In this document: positions 43,194-51,173 of the stretch, piece by piece
Layout: each line of letters starts with the position of its first letter
Position numbering within the stretch: the first letter of the stretch is position 1
From: BRH-c54 sp965284565
GTDB lineage: Bacteria > Bacteroidota > Bacteroidia > Flavobacteriales_E > Vicingaceae
Reading direction: 5' to 3'
Assembly (NCBI GenBank): GCA_965284565.1
Contig: OZ260100.1
Coordinates: 744,001 to 808,000 of the forward strand
Length of the DNA: 64,000 nt
Notes under the pieces: generated by a model
The model's input: only the letters and a program-made list of their open reading frames with translations
Databases searched by the model: none
Told to the model about the DNA's origin: nothing
Translations under genes and position numbers: made by a program

Positions 43194-45998
43194 ATGGCAG
43201 AACAAAAAAAACTTTTCTTACTCGATGCTTTTGCACTAATTTACAGAGCTTACTTCGCTTTTGGTAACAACCAACGATACAATTCTAAAGGACTAAACAC
43301 TTCTGCCATGTTGGGCTTCACCAATACCCTATTAGAAGTGTTGGAAAAACAAAAACCAACACACATTGCTGTAGTTTTTGATGCTCCTACTACCACTAAC
43401 AGAGAGTTAGAATTTTCCGATTACAAAGCTGGTAGACACGAAATGCCTGAAGACATTAGAGCTGCTTTACCTTACATCAAACAAATTATTGAAGCTTTTA
43501 AAATCCCTATGCTCTTAAAAGATGGTTTTGAAGCCGATGATGTAATTGGCACCATCGCAAAAGATGCAGAAAAAGAAGGTTTTACCACTTATATGATGAC
43601 TCCCGACAAAGATTTTGGTCAGTTAGTTACCGAAAAATCTTTTATATACAAACCCTCTGCCTATGGAAAACCTGCCCAAGTATTAGGGATTAAAGAAGTG
43701 TGCGAAAAATTTGAAGTAGAAAATCCTTTACAAGTCATAGACATTTTAGGACTTTGGGGTGATGCCGTTGACAACATTCCTGGCATACCCGGAATTGGTG
43801 AAAAAACCGCTAAAAAACTTATTTCCGAATATGGCAGTGTAGAAAATTTAATTGCCAATGCCGAAGATTTAAAAGGCAAACAAAAAGAAAATGTAATCAA
43901 CTTTGCAGAACAAGGCTTACTTTCTAAAAGGTTAGCTACCATTATTGTTGACGTGCCTTTAGAATATGATTTTGAAGATTTAAAATTAGAAGCACCTGAT
44001 GAAGAAAAAATTACCAACCTTTTTGCCGAATTAGAATTCAGAAATTTGGCGAAAAGAATTTTAGGTAAAGAAATTCAAATTCAGGCAGCAGCCAAAAATG
44101 TACAAGGCAACGGACAAATGGATTTATTTGCTAATGCTACTACTAGCAATGAAACACCAGCTGATGATGTACCTACAAACATTGATCAAAAAGACATAAG
44201 CAACAGCAAACATGAATACCATTTTGTAAATACTGCTGCTAAAAGAGCCGACTTAATCAAAAAACTAGCTCAACAAAAATCATTTTGTTTTGATACTGAA
44301 ACTACAGGGATAAACGCTTTAGCAGCCGAGTTAGTAGGGATAGCTTTTGCTTATGAACCACACGAAGCTTATTATGTTTCTTTTCCTGCCAATCAAGAAG
44401 AAGCCCAACAAATTGCCGAAGAGTTTAGAGCTTTGTTTGAAAATCCTACAACAGAAAAAATTGGACACAACATTAAATACGATATGAATGTGTTGAGCAA
44501 TTATGGTATCACCGTTAAAGGAAAAATTTTCGATACCATGATAGCCCATTATCTCATTCAGCCAGATATGCGTCACGGCATGGATTTGCTTTCCGAGGCT
44601 TACTTAGGTTATAAACCTATTTCCATAGAAACACTTATTGGTAAAAAAGGTAAAAACCAACAAAATATGCGTGATATTGCTCCTGAAGAAGTAGTAGATT
44701 ACGCTTGTGAAGATGCTGATATTACGCTTCAACTTAAACATCGCTTGTGGCAAATGATGGATACTGATCAACAAAAAGTTTTTAATGAAATTGAAGCTCC
44801 TTTAGTAGCCGTACTAGCCGATATGGAACAAGAAGGTATCAATTTAGATGTTCCTACCCTCAAAAAAATGTCTGATGAACTAAAAGAGTTGATTATTAAA
44901 CTAGAAAAAGAAATTCTTGATTTATCAGGAGCTCAATTTAATATAGATTCTCCAAAACAATTGGGAGAAATTCTTTTTGAGAAACTTAAAATAGTTGACA
45001 AACCAAAGAAAACCAAAACTGGTCAGTACCAAACCAACGAAGATGTATTGTCTAAACTCATCCACGAACACGAAATTGTTCCTAAAATTTTAGACTACAG
45101 AACACTTAAAAAACTAAAATCTACCTATGTAGATACCTTGCCCGATTTGGTAAATCCAAAAACCAACAGACTACACACCAGCTACATGCAAACAGTAGCC
45201 GCAACAGGAAGGTTGAGTTCTAATAATCCGAATTTACAAAACATTCCTATAAGAGATGCTCGAGGCAGAGAAATAAGAAAAGCTTTTGTACCAAGAGACA
45301 ACAACTACACACTTTTAGCTGCCGATTATTCTCAAATAGAATTGAGAATTATTGCTGCTTTAAGCAAAGATGAAAACATGCTAAAAGCTTTTAACGAAGG
45401 TAAAGACATCCACACCGCCACAGCTGCAAAAGTGTTTAATGTAAGTTTAGAAGAAGTTGATAGAAACATGAGAGGTAAAGCAAAAGCAGTTAATTTCGGA
45501 ATTATCTATGGTGTTTCTGCATTTGGACTAGCTCAAAACCTCAACATTTCCAGAACAGAAGCTAAAGAAATTATTGATACTTACTTTGAACAATATCCTA
45601 GCATTAAAAGCTATATGGACAGCAGCATTGCTTTTGCCAAAGAAAAAGGCTATGTAGAAACCATTATGAAACGCAGAAGAGTGTTACCCGATATTAATTC
45701 CAACAATCCTGTGGTGCGAGGACATGCCGAAAGAAACGCCATTAACGCTCCTATACAAGGTTCTGCTGCTGATATTATTAAAATGGCAATGATTAACATC
45801 TTTACTATTTTTGAGGAAAAACAATTAAAATCGAAAATGTTACTGCAAGTGCATGATGAATTGATTTTTGATGTACACCTTTCTGAACTAGAGCAAGTGC
45901 AACAAATTGTAAAAGACAACATGGAACATGCTGTAAAACTAAGTGTCCCATTAGATGTAGAAATGAACCACGCTGACAATTGGTTGGCGGCTCATTAA
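43194..45998 (+). CDS. polA: DNA polymerase I
   Basis: 934 residues from the ATG at 43194; an upstream GTG (43164) lies in the terminator and is rejected. The 5'-3' exonuclease domain (about 1-290, LLDAFALIYRAYFAF, DAPTTTNRE, GWGDAVDN-type metal site) is followed by a 3'-5' exonuclease domain with its acidic residues intact (FDTETTGINAL, GHNIKYDMNVL, YACEDADITLQL) and the polymerase domain (LLAADYSQIELRI, KAVNFGIIYGVSAFGLA, LLQVHDELIFDV). It therefore keeps proofreading. It works in Okazaki fragment maturation and repair. Confidence 0.97.
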   Translation: MAEQKKLFLLDAFALIYRAYFAFGNNQRYNSKGLNTSAMLGFTNTLLEVLEKQKPTHIAVVFDAPTTTNRELEFSDYKAGRHEMPEDIRAALPYIKQIIEAFKIPMLLKDGFEADDVIGTIAKDAEKEGFTTYMMTPDKDFGQLVTEKSFIYKPSAYGKPAQVLGIKEVCEKFEVENPLQVIDILGLWGDAVDNIPGIPGIGEKTAKKLISEYGSVENLIANAEDLKGKQKENVINFAEQGLLSKRLATIIVDVPLEYDFEDLKLEAPDEEKITNLFAELEFRNLAKRILGKEIQIQAAAKNVQGNGQMDLFANATTSNETPADDVPTNIDQKDISNSKHEYHFVNTAAKRADLIKKLAQQKSFCFDTETTGINALAAELVGIAFAYEPHEAYYVSFPANQEEAQQIAEEFRALFENPTTEKIGHNIKYDMNVLSNYGITVKGKIFDTMIAHYLIQPDMRHGMDLLSEAYLGYKPISIETLIGKKGKNQQNMRDIAPEEVVDYACEDADITLQLKHRLWQMMDTDQQKVFNEIEAPLVAVLADMEQEGINLDVPTLKKMSDELKELIIKLEKEILDLSGAQFNIDSPKQLGEILFEKLKIVDKPKKTKTGQYQTNEDVLSKLIHEHEIVPKILDYRTLKKLKSTYVDTLPDLVNPKTNRLHTSYMQTVAATGRLSSNNPNLQNIPIRDARGREIRKAFVPRDNNYTLLAADYSQIELRIIAALSKDENMLKAFNEGKDIHTATAAKVFNVSLEEVDRNMRGKAKAVNFGIIYGVSAFGLAQNLNISRTEAKEIIDTYFEQYPSIKSYMDSSIAFAKEKGYVETIMKRRRVLPDINSNNPVVRGHAERNAINAPIQGSAADIIKMAMINIFTIFEEKQLKSKMLLQVHDELIFDVHLSELEQVQQIVKDNMEHAVKLSVPLDVEMNHADNWLAAH

Positions 45999-46092
45999 TG
46001 TTTAAAGGAATTTAATCTTCTGAACTTCAAATAAATTTTAAAACTAATTTCTAAAAAATCATTATTTACTTCAATTCCTAAATAAGAATTAT

Positions 46093-46100
46093 TATCTTTG
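46093..46100 (+). promoter_or_regulatory. Promoter -7 box TATCTTTG for perR
   Basis: A TAnnTTTG match 23 bases before the perR start, directly followed by a palindrome. Confidence 0.5.
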
Positions 46101-46108
46101 AGGAATAA

Positions 46109-46118
46109 TTACTAGTAA
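46109..46118. promoter_or_regulatory. Candidate PerR operator: palindrome TTACTAGTAA
   Basis: A perfect 10-bp palindrome with A/T-rich arms on both sides (ATAA before, ATAT after), lying between the -7 box and the perR ATG. Its place and shape fit autoregulation by a Fur/PerR protein, but it is not the classical PerR box sequence, so this is inference. Confidence 0.35.
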
Positions 46119-46123
46119 ATATC

Positions 46124-46537
46124 ATGAGTGAATTTTTCAGAAAAGCATTAAAAGAAAAAGGACTAAAAGTAACTCCTCAGCGTGTGGCTATTTTTGAAGC
46201 AATTACCCATTTAAAAAATCATCCAACAGCTGAAAATATAATAGCATACATCAAAAAAAATCATCCCAACATTTCTGTTGGTACGGTATATAAAGTGTTA
46301 GATTCTTTTGTAGAAAACAAGCTGCTAAGCAAAGTAAAAACAGAGAAAGACATTATGCGTTACGATTCGGTCTTAACCAATCATCATCATTTATATTGTA
46401 CAGAAACAGATCGTATTGAAGATTATGAAGATGAACAACTAAATGAAGTCATCGAAAATTATTTTAAAACACATCAAATAAAAAACTTTAACATTCAAGA
46501 AGTTAAACTTCAGATAACAGGAAAATTTAATAACTAA
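46124..46537 (+). CDS. perR: PerR-like peroxide-responsive Fur-family repressor
   Basis: 137 residues. The winged helix (about 12-75, VTPQRVAIFEAI and SVGTVYKVLDSF) is followed by the dimer domain. Aligning to Bacillus PerR, all five regulatory-metal ligands are present at a constant offset of four: His33, Asp81, His87, His89 and Asp100. The Asp at the last position is the PerR rather than Fur choice. Of the structural zinc cysteines only Cys92 remains; its partner is Thr95 and the C-terminal pair is absent. It lies 16 bases before katG and probably represses it until peroxide oxidises the sensor. Confidence 0.88.
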   Translation: MSEFFRKALKEKGLKVTPQRVAIFEAITHLKNHPTAENIIAYIKKNHPNISVGTVYKVLDSFVENKLLSKVKTEKDIMRYDSVLTNHHHLYCTETDRIEDYEDEQLNEVIENYFKTHQIKNFNIQEVKLQITGKFNN

Positions 46538-46553
46538 CTTAAATAACAAAATT

Positions 46554-48722
46554 ATGGACAAATCAACAGGAAAATGCCCTTTTCATCACGGTGCAAACAC
46601 AGCAACAAGTAACACAACAATGGAATGGTGGCCAAAAGCACTAAATTTAGATATTTTACATCAACACGATACCAAAACCAATCCCTTGGGAAGTAAGTTT
46701 AACTATGCCGAAGAATTTAAAAAACTAGACTTAGAGGCTTTAAAAAACGACTTAAAAAAATTCATGACTGAAAATCAGGATTGGTGGCCTGCCGATTGGG
46801 GGCATTATGGCGGATTAATGATTCGTATGGCTTGGCATGCAGCAGGAACATACAGAATTGCTGATGGTCGTGGTGGAAGTAACACAGGTAACCAACGTTT
46901 TGCACCGCTAAACAGCTGGCCCGACAACGGCAACTTAGATAAAGCCCGTAGACTATTGTGGCCTATAAAGAAAAAGTACGGTAACAAAATTTCTTGGGCA
47001 GATTTATACATCCTTGCCGGAAATATGGCTTACGAATCTATGGGATTTAAAACATTTGGCTTTGCCGGTGGTCGTGAAGACATTTGGCATCCCGAAAAGG
47101 ACATTAATTGGGGAAATGAGAAAGAATGGTTAGCAGCAACTAAAAATCGTTACGAAAGTGATGAAAACCGAGAATCGTTAGAAAATCCTTTAGCTGCTGT
47201 ACAAATGGGATTGATTTATGTAAATCCTGAAGGTGTTGATGGAAATCCAGACCCTCTAAAAACTGCTCAAGATGTTAGAATGACTTTTAAGAGAATGGCT
47301 ATGAACGATGAAGAAACAGTAGCATTAACAGCGGGAGGTCATACTGTTGGTAAAGCACATGGAAATGGTGATGCTACTATCTTAGGAGAAAGTCCTGAAG
47401 GAGCAGAAATTCACGAGCAAGGTTTTGGTTGGATGAACCCAAAAGGTAAAGGAAATGCTGAAAATACTGTTACTAGTGGATTGGAAGGTGCTTGGACTAC
47501 CACTCCTGATAGATGGAACAATACGTATTTTCATTTATTGTTAAATCACGAATGGGAATTGAAAAAAAGCCCTGCCGGAGCTTGGCAATGGGAACCTATC
47601 AATATGAAGGAAGAAGACAAACCTTTTGATGCACATATACCAAATGTCCGCAGAAATCCAATCATGACAGATGCTGATATGGCAATGAAAATGGATCCAG
47701 AATACAGAAAAATTTCAGAGCATTTTTACAATGATCATGAATATTTTAAAGAAGTTTTTGCCAGAGCATGGTTTAAATTAACCCACCGTGATTTAGGACC
47801 GAAAAGTCGTTATTTAGGTGCTGATGTTCCAAAAGAAGATTTAATTTGGCAAGACCCTATTCCAACTGTTGATTATAATTTATCTGATGCAGAAATTACA
47901 GATTTAAAAACTAAATTATTAAATAGCGGATTAAGTACTACTGAACTTATAAATACTGCTTGGGATAGTGCAAGAACTTTTAGGAAATCTGATTATAGAG
48001 GTGGAGCTAACGGAGCTAGAATTCGTTTATCACCTCAAAAAGATTGGGAAGGAAACGAACCAGAAAGACTGCAAAAAGTGTTAAATAAACTCACTGAAAT
48101 TCAAGCAGGTTTATCTAAAAAAATAAGCATTGCCGATTTAATTGTATTGGGAGGTACTGCTGCAATTGAAAAAGCTGCTCAACAAGCAGGTGTAAACATT
48201 AAAGTTCCTTTTAATGCAGGAAGAGGTGATGCAACAGTAGAAATGACAGATGCAGCATCTTTTGACGCACTAGAACCAATACATGATGGTTTTAGAAACT
48301 GGTTGAAAAAAGGTTACACAGTAAATCCTGAAGAATTATTATTAGATAGAACACAACTAATGGGATTAACCGCCCCAGAAATGACTGTTTTGATTGGTGG
48401 AATGCGTGTGTTAGGAACAAATCATGGAGGAACTAAACATGGTGTTTTTACCGATAAAAATGGAGTGTTAAGTAATGATTTCTTTGTAAATCTTACCGAT
48501 ATGAAATACACCTGGAAACCTGTTAATGAAAATCTATACAACATTGTAGATAGAAAATCTGGAGAAACCAAATGGACTGCTACTCGTGTTGATTTAGTTT
48601 TTGGTTCCAACTCTATATTGCGTGCTTATGCAGAAGTTTATGCTCAAGATGATAATAAAGAAAAATTTGTGCACGACTTTGTAAACGCATGGACTAAAGT
48701 GATGAATGCCGATAGGTTCTAA
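46554..48722 (+). CDS. katG: Catalase-peroxidase (KatG)
   Basis: 722 residues, the family length. Distal-site residues Arg91, Trp94 and His95 (IRMAWHAAG), Tyr222 (GLIYVNPEG), Met248 and proximal His263 (TAGGHTVGKAHG) match the spacing of the cross-linked Trp-Tyr-Met and haem ligand. The N-terminus keeps KCPFHHG. The C-terminal second peroxidase-like half is complete (RGGANGARIRLSP, then ALEPIHDGFRNW). It breaks down hydrogen peroxide in the cytoplasm. It follows perR and is bounded by a terminator. Confidence 0.97.
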   Translation: MDKSTGKCPFHHGANTATSNTTMEWWPKALNLDILHQHDTKTNPLGSKFNYAEEFKKLDLEALKNDLKKFMTENQDWWPADWGHYGGLMIRMAWHAAGTYRIADGRGGSNTGNQRFAPLNSWPDNGNLDKARRLLWPIKKKYGNKISWADLYILAGNMAYESMGFKTFGFAGGREDIWHPEKDINWGNEKEWLAATKNRYESDENRESLENPLAAVQMGLIYVNPEGVDGNPDPLKTAQDVRMTFKRMAMNDEETVALTAGGHTVGKAHGNGDATILGESPEGAEIHEQGFGWMNPKGKGNAENTVTSGLEGAWTTTPDRWNNTYFHLLLNHEWELKKSPAGAWQWEPINMKEEDKPFDAHIPNVRRNPIMTDADMAMKMDPEYRKISEHFYNDHEYFKEVFARAWFKLTHRDLGPKSRYLGADVPKEDLIWQDPIPTVDYNLSDAEITDLKTKLLNSGLSTTELINTAWDSARTFRKSDYRGGANGARIRLSPQKDWEGNEPERLQKVLNKLTEIQAGLSKKISIADLIVLGGTAAIEKAAQQAGVNIKVPFNAGRGDATVEMTDAASFDALEPIHDGFRNWLKKGYTVNPEELLLDRTQLMGLTAPEMTVLIGGMRVLGTNHGGTKHGVFTDKNGVLSNDFFVNLTDMKYTWKPVNENLYNIVDRKSGETKWTATRVDLVFGSNSILRAYAEVYAQDDNKEKFVHDFVNAWTKVMNADRF

Positions 48723-48740
48723 ATTAACTTAATAAATTAA

Positions 48741-48770
48741 ACAAAGCCCATTGGTTTAATGGGCTTTGTT
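48741..48770 (+). terminator. Rho-independent terminator after katG
   Basis: A perfect 12-bp stem ACAAAGCCCATT / AATGGGCTTTGT with a 5-base loop, followed by TGTTT. It lies 18 bases after the katG stop. Confidence 0.8.
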
Positions 48771-48791
48771 GTTTATATCCTTAAAACAAAA

Positions 48792-48822
48792 TTTGTGTAC
48801 GTCATTTAATTTTTTATCTTTG
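48792..48822 (+). promoter_or_regulatory. Promoter TTTG, 19-bp gap, TATCTTTG
   Basis: Both Bacteroidota elements are present: TTTG (48792-48795) and TATCTTTG (48815-48822), separated by 19 bases. The start codon of the lipoprotein gene is 26 bases downstream. This is the best two-element promoter in the window. Confidence 0.6.
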
Positions 48823-48848
48823 TTAGAGTAAAAAACCAACCAATAACT

Positions 48849-49646
48849 ATGCGTTACTTTTTTCTAATATACCCTACTTTTTTATGTTTGATTTTCACAT
48901 CTTGTTCTAATAATGATGCTGAAACAACAGAAAACATAGAAATTACAGATATTAAAACAGAAGAAAGAGCAATTGCTAGCAATAAAGTTCTATCCACCGT
49001 ACCTCTACCATTAGAAGCAGCAGAAATTTTTAAAACAGAAGGTGTTATTTATGATAAAAACTACCTTAATGTTGTAGAAAATGTAAACAACTACACTACT
49101 AGCACTAAAAAAGCATTAAATTTTGGTGTTTATGGTGTTGATTTAAGTTATGCAACCATTTTTGATCAAACACAAGCTTGTATGCTTTATATCAATTGTT
49201 CTAAAAAGTTAGCCGAAGAATTGGGTTTAACCAATATTTTTGATGTTGCTACTATTGAAAGAATAGAAAACAATATTGAAACTAAAGATTCTGTTCTATC
49301 CATTGCAGAGGAAAGTTACAGACAAGCAGACACTTACCTTAAATCAAGTCGCCAAGAAGAATTAGCCGCTTTAGTATTAGCAGGAGGGTGGATAGAAGGT
49401 TTGTATTTAGGGACTCGACAATCTGCAAAAGACATTGATAAAAGCCTAATTAAACAAAAAATTAACGACCAAAAACAATCTTTAGTTGAGCTAATTAATT
49501 TATTAGAAAGTTTTAAAAATGACAACATTGCCAACTTAAACAATCAACTAAAGCAATTAGATGAAATCTTTATGATTAATAATCAAGAAGACTTTATTAA
49601 TATTGCTGACAAGGTAACCAAAATTAGAAATCAAATTATAAACTAA
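48849..49646 (+). CDS. Lipoprotein of unknown function
   Basis: 265 residues with a lipobox ending at Cys19 (LIFTSC). The mature part is helical: an N-terminal acidic linker, a middle region (GVYGVDLSYATIFDQ), then a helix-rich domain (KLAEELGLTN, LAALVLAGGWIEGLYL) and a coiled-coil tail. No domain I recognise, although the GGWIEGLYL pattern looks conserved in type. A strong promoter precedes it and a small coiled-coil gene follows 12 bases later, so the two form an operon. Confidence 0.72.
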   Translation: MRYFFLIYPTFLCLIFTSCSNNDAETTENIEITDIKTEERAIASNKVLSTVPLPLEAAEIFKTEGVIYDKNYLNVVENVNNYTTSTKKALNFGVYGVDLSYATIFDQTQACMLYINCSKKLAEELGLTNIFDVATIERIENNIETKDSVLSIAEESYRQADTYLKSSRQEELAALVLAGGWIEGLYLGTRQSAKDIDKSLIKQKINDQKQSLVELINLLESFKNDNIANLNNQLKQLDEIFMINNQEDFINIADKVTKIRNQIIN

Positions 49647-49658
49647 ATCTACAACAAC

Positions 49659-50042
49659 ATGAAAACATTTATTACAATTACAACCGCATTAATTTTTTCA
49701 CTAACCATTAACGTTAACGCACAAAATAAAGCTACTAAAAATGAAGTGAAAACAGTATCTAAAGAAGTTAAGCAAGATCGTTCTGCAAATCCAAAAATTC
49801 AAGCTAAGAAAGATAAAGAAGTGGTAGAAAAAAACATCCAAACAATGGTAGAAGAAATTCAAAAAGAAGAGAAAAATCTAGAAGAAATTCAAGCTCAAAA
49901 GAATGACCCTAACAATAGTGATACTAATGTTGATGAAGCTATAAAAAATAGCAAAAACAAAATTGACGAAATGACTAAAAGGTTGATAAATGAAAACAAA
50001 AAACTAAAAGAGTTGCAAAAAACTATAGATAGTAACGAGTAA
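49659..50042 (+). CDS. Small secreted coiled-coil protein
   Basis: 127 residues with a signal peptide (MKTFITITTALIFSLTINVNAQ). The mature part is almost entirely charged (Lys, Glu, Asp, Asn) with a heptad-like pattern over about 35-125, so a periplasmic coiled coil is likely. No Cys, no metal-binding motif and no lipobox. Composition is low complexity, and the function is unknown. It is downstream of the unknown lipoprotein gene and 18 bases before a RidA-like gene. Confidence 0.65.
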   Translation: MKTFITITTALIFSLTINVNAQNKATKNEVKTVSKEVKQDRSANPKIQAKKDKEVVEKNIQTMVEEIQKEEKNLEEIQAQKNDPNNSDTNVDEAIKNSKNKIDEMTKRLINENKKLKELQKTIDSNE

Positions 50043-50060
50043 TATAACAAACAAAACATA

Positions 50061-50492
50061 ATGAATAATAGCATAAACACAGATAAAGCTCCAAAACCAA
50101 TGGGGCTTTATCCTCATGCAAAAAAAGCAGGTAATTTACTTTTCTTATCGGGAGTTGGTCCAAGAGCAGCTGGTTCGGGCAGTGAAGAAGCTAATATTCC
50201 TGGACTGAAATTCGACAAAAATGGTAATTACGAAGTATTTGATTTTGAAGCTCAATGTCGTTCGGTTTTTGATAATGTAAAACTTATTTTAGAAGAGTCT
50301 GGTGCTACTTGGAACGATTTGGTAGATGTTACTGTTTTTCTTACCGATATGAAAAGAGATTTTAAAACCTACAACAAGGTTTATGCTGAATATTTCAAAG
50401 AAAATCAACCTTGCCGAACCACTGTTGAAGTTGGTTCACTTCCCTCTCCTATTGCTATTGAATTGAAATGCATTGCTTACTTAAGAGATTAA
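50061..50492 (+). CDS. RidA/YjgF-family deaminase
   Basis: 143 residues. The trimeric chorismate-mutase-like fold is marked by FLSGVGPRA, the later VDVTVFLTDMKRDF, and the catalytic Arg in CRTTVEV with PSPIAIELKCIA. RidA proteins hydrolyse reactive enamines and imines formed by PLP enzymes. The C-terminal pattern is also like 2-aminomuconate deaminase, so that substrate is possible. The intact Arg supports activity. No aminomuconate pathway genes are nearby. Confidence 0.85.
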   Translation: MNNSINTDKAPKPMGLYPHAKKAGNLLFLSGVGPRAAGSGSEEANIPGLKFDKNGNYEVFDFEAQCRSVFDNVKLILEESGATWNDLVDVTVFLTDMKRDFKTYNKVYAEYFKENQPCRTTVEVGSLPSPIAIELKCIAYLRD

Positions 50493-50505
50493 TTCATCAT
50501 GTTTT

Positions 50506-50632
50506 ACCACATAATAACATAAAACACTATTTGAGTAAAGGATAAGGATATTAACAGTAGCACAAAGTGTTTCTTTTTTATGAAAACAAACTCTATGATA
50601 CTTTAATAAAACTTTTATCTTTAAAAAGCTAG
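50506..50632. repeat. Dispersed intergenic repeat, copy C (decayed)
   Basis: Starts with ACCACATAATAACAT (end-like), carries the core TAGCACAAAGTGTTTC (50558-50573) and ATGAAAACAAACTCTATGAT (50580-50599), and finishes with AAAAAGCTAG. The internal hairpin has lost most pairing. It fills much of the 267-base spacer between the RidA gene and the IPExxxVDY gene. Confidence 0.55.
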
Positions 50633-50759
50633 ACACCTCAAAATTTACCAATCAAAGCAAGTTTTGCATTTAAATAATCGCTTCAAAATCGAAACTAATA
50701 AGCTAATTTAACACATAAATTTTTGCTACTTTTACATTTAAAACTAGAGGGAAAAAGCG

Positions 50760-51173
50760 ATGTCAAAACTAACGTTTAGCCTTGAAAATGAATACGACTT
50801 TGAATTGATTGGGATTAGTTGCCACTCAAGAGATTATAGGATTTGCTGGTCGCTAAACAACATGCTCAAGACAAACTTTAAAAGGACTGAAGATTATGAA
50901 ATATTAAAACGAAATGAAAATATTGCCTTTTCCTTTTTTGAATATATTGACGAAGCCAACAACATTGAGTATTATGTAATTGCCAATAAAAGTAGTGAGG
51001 GTTACTTAATTAGTGAAAAACAAAGTACAGATTATTTTCTTCTATTAAAAGGCAGTATTACTAACCAATTTGTTGATACTTTAGCAAAAAAAATTAAAGA
51101 AATAGATGTTGTTATCATCGCACACAGAATAGATGTTAACGAACTTAAATCAAAACAAAACTTATTATTTTAG
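50760..51173 (+). CDS. IPExxxVDY-family protein
   Basis: 137 residues, cytoplasmic, mixed alpha/beta. The family hallmark IPExxxVDYFLLLKG appears in a derived form, ISEKQSTDYFLLLKG (84-98): the Pro is replaced by Ser and the Val by Thr, while DYFLLLKG is intact. The family is restricted to Bacteroidota and typically precedes pyruvate kinase, exactly as here (the stop and the pyk start are adjacent). No biochemical role is known to me. Confidence 0.85.
   Translation: MSKLTFSLENEYDFELIGISCHSRDYRICWSLNNMLKTNFKRTEDYEILKRNENIAFSFFEYIDEANNIEYYVIANKSSEGYLISEKQSTDYFLLLKGSITNQFVDTLAKKIKEIDVVIIAHRIDVNELKSKQNLLF

Noticed and set aside
43661..44017. Open frame opposite polA
   Set aside because: It is a chance frame opposite conserved exonuclease motifs.
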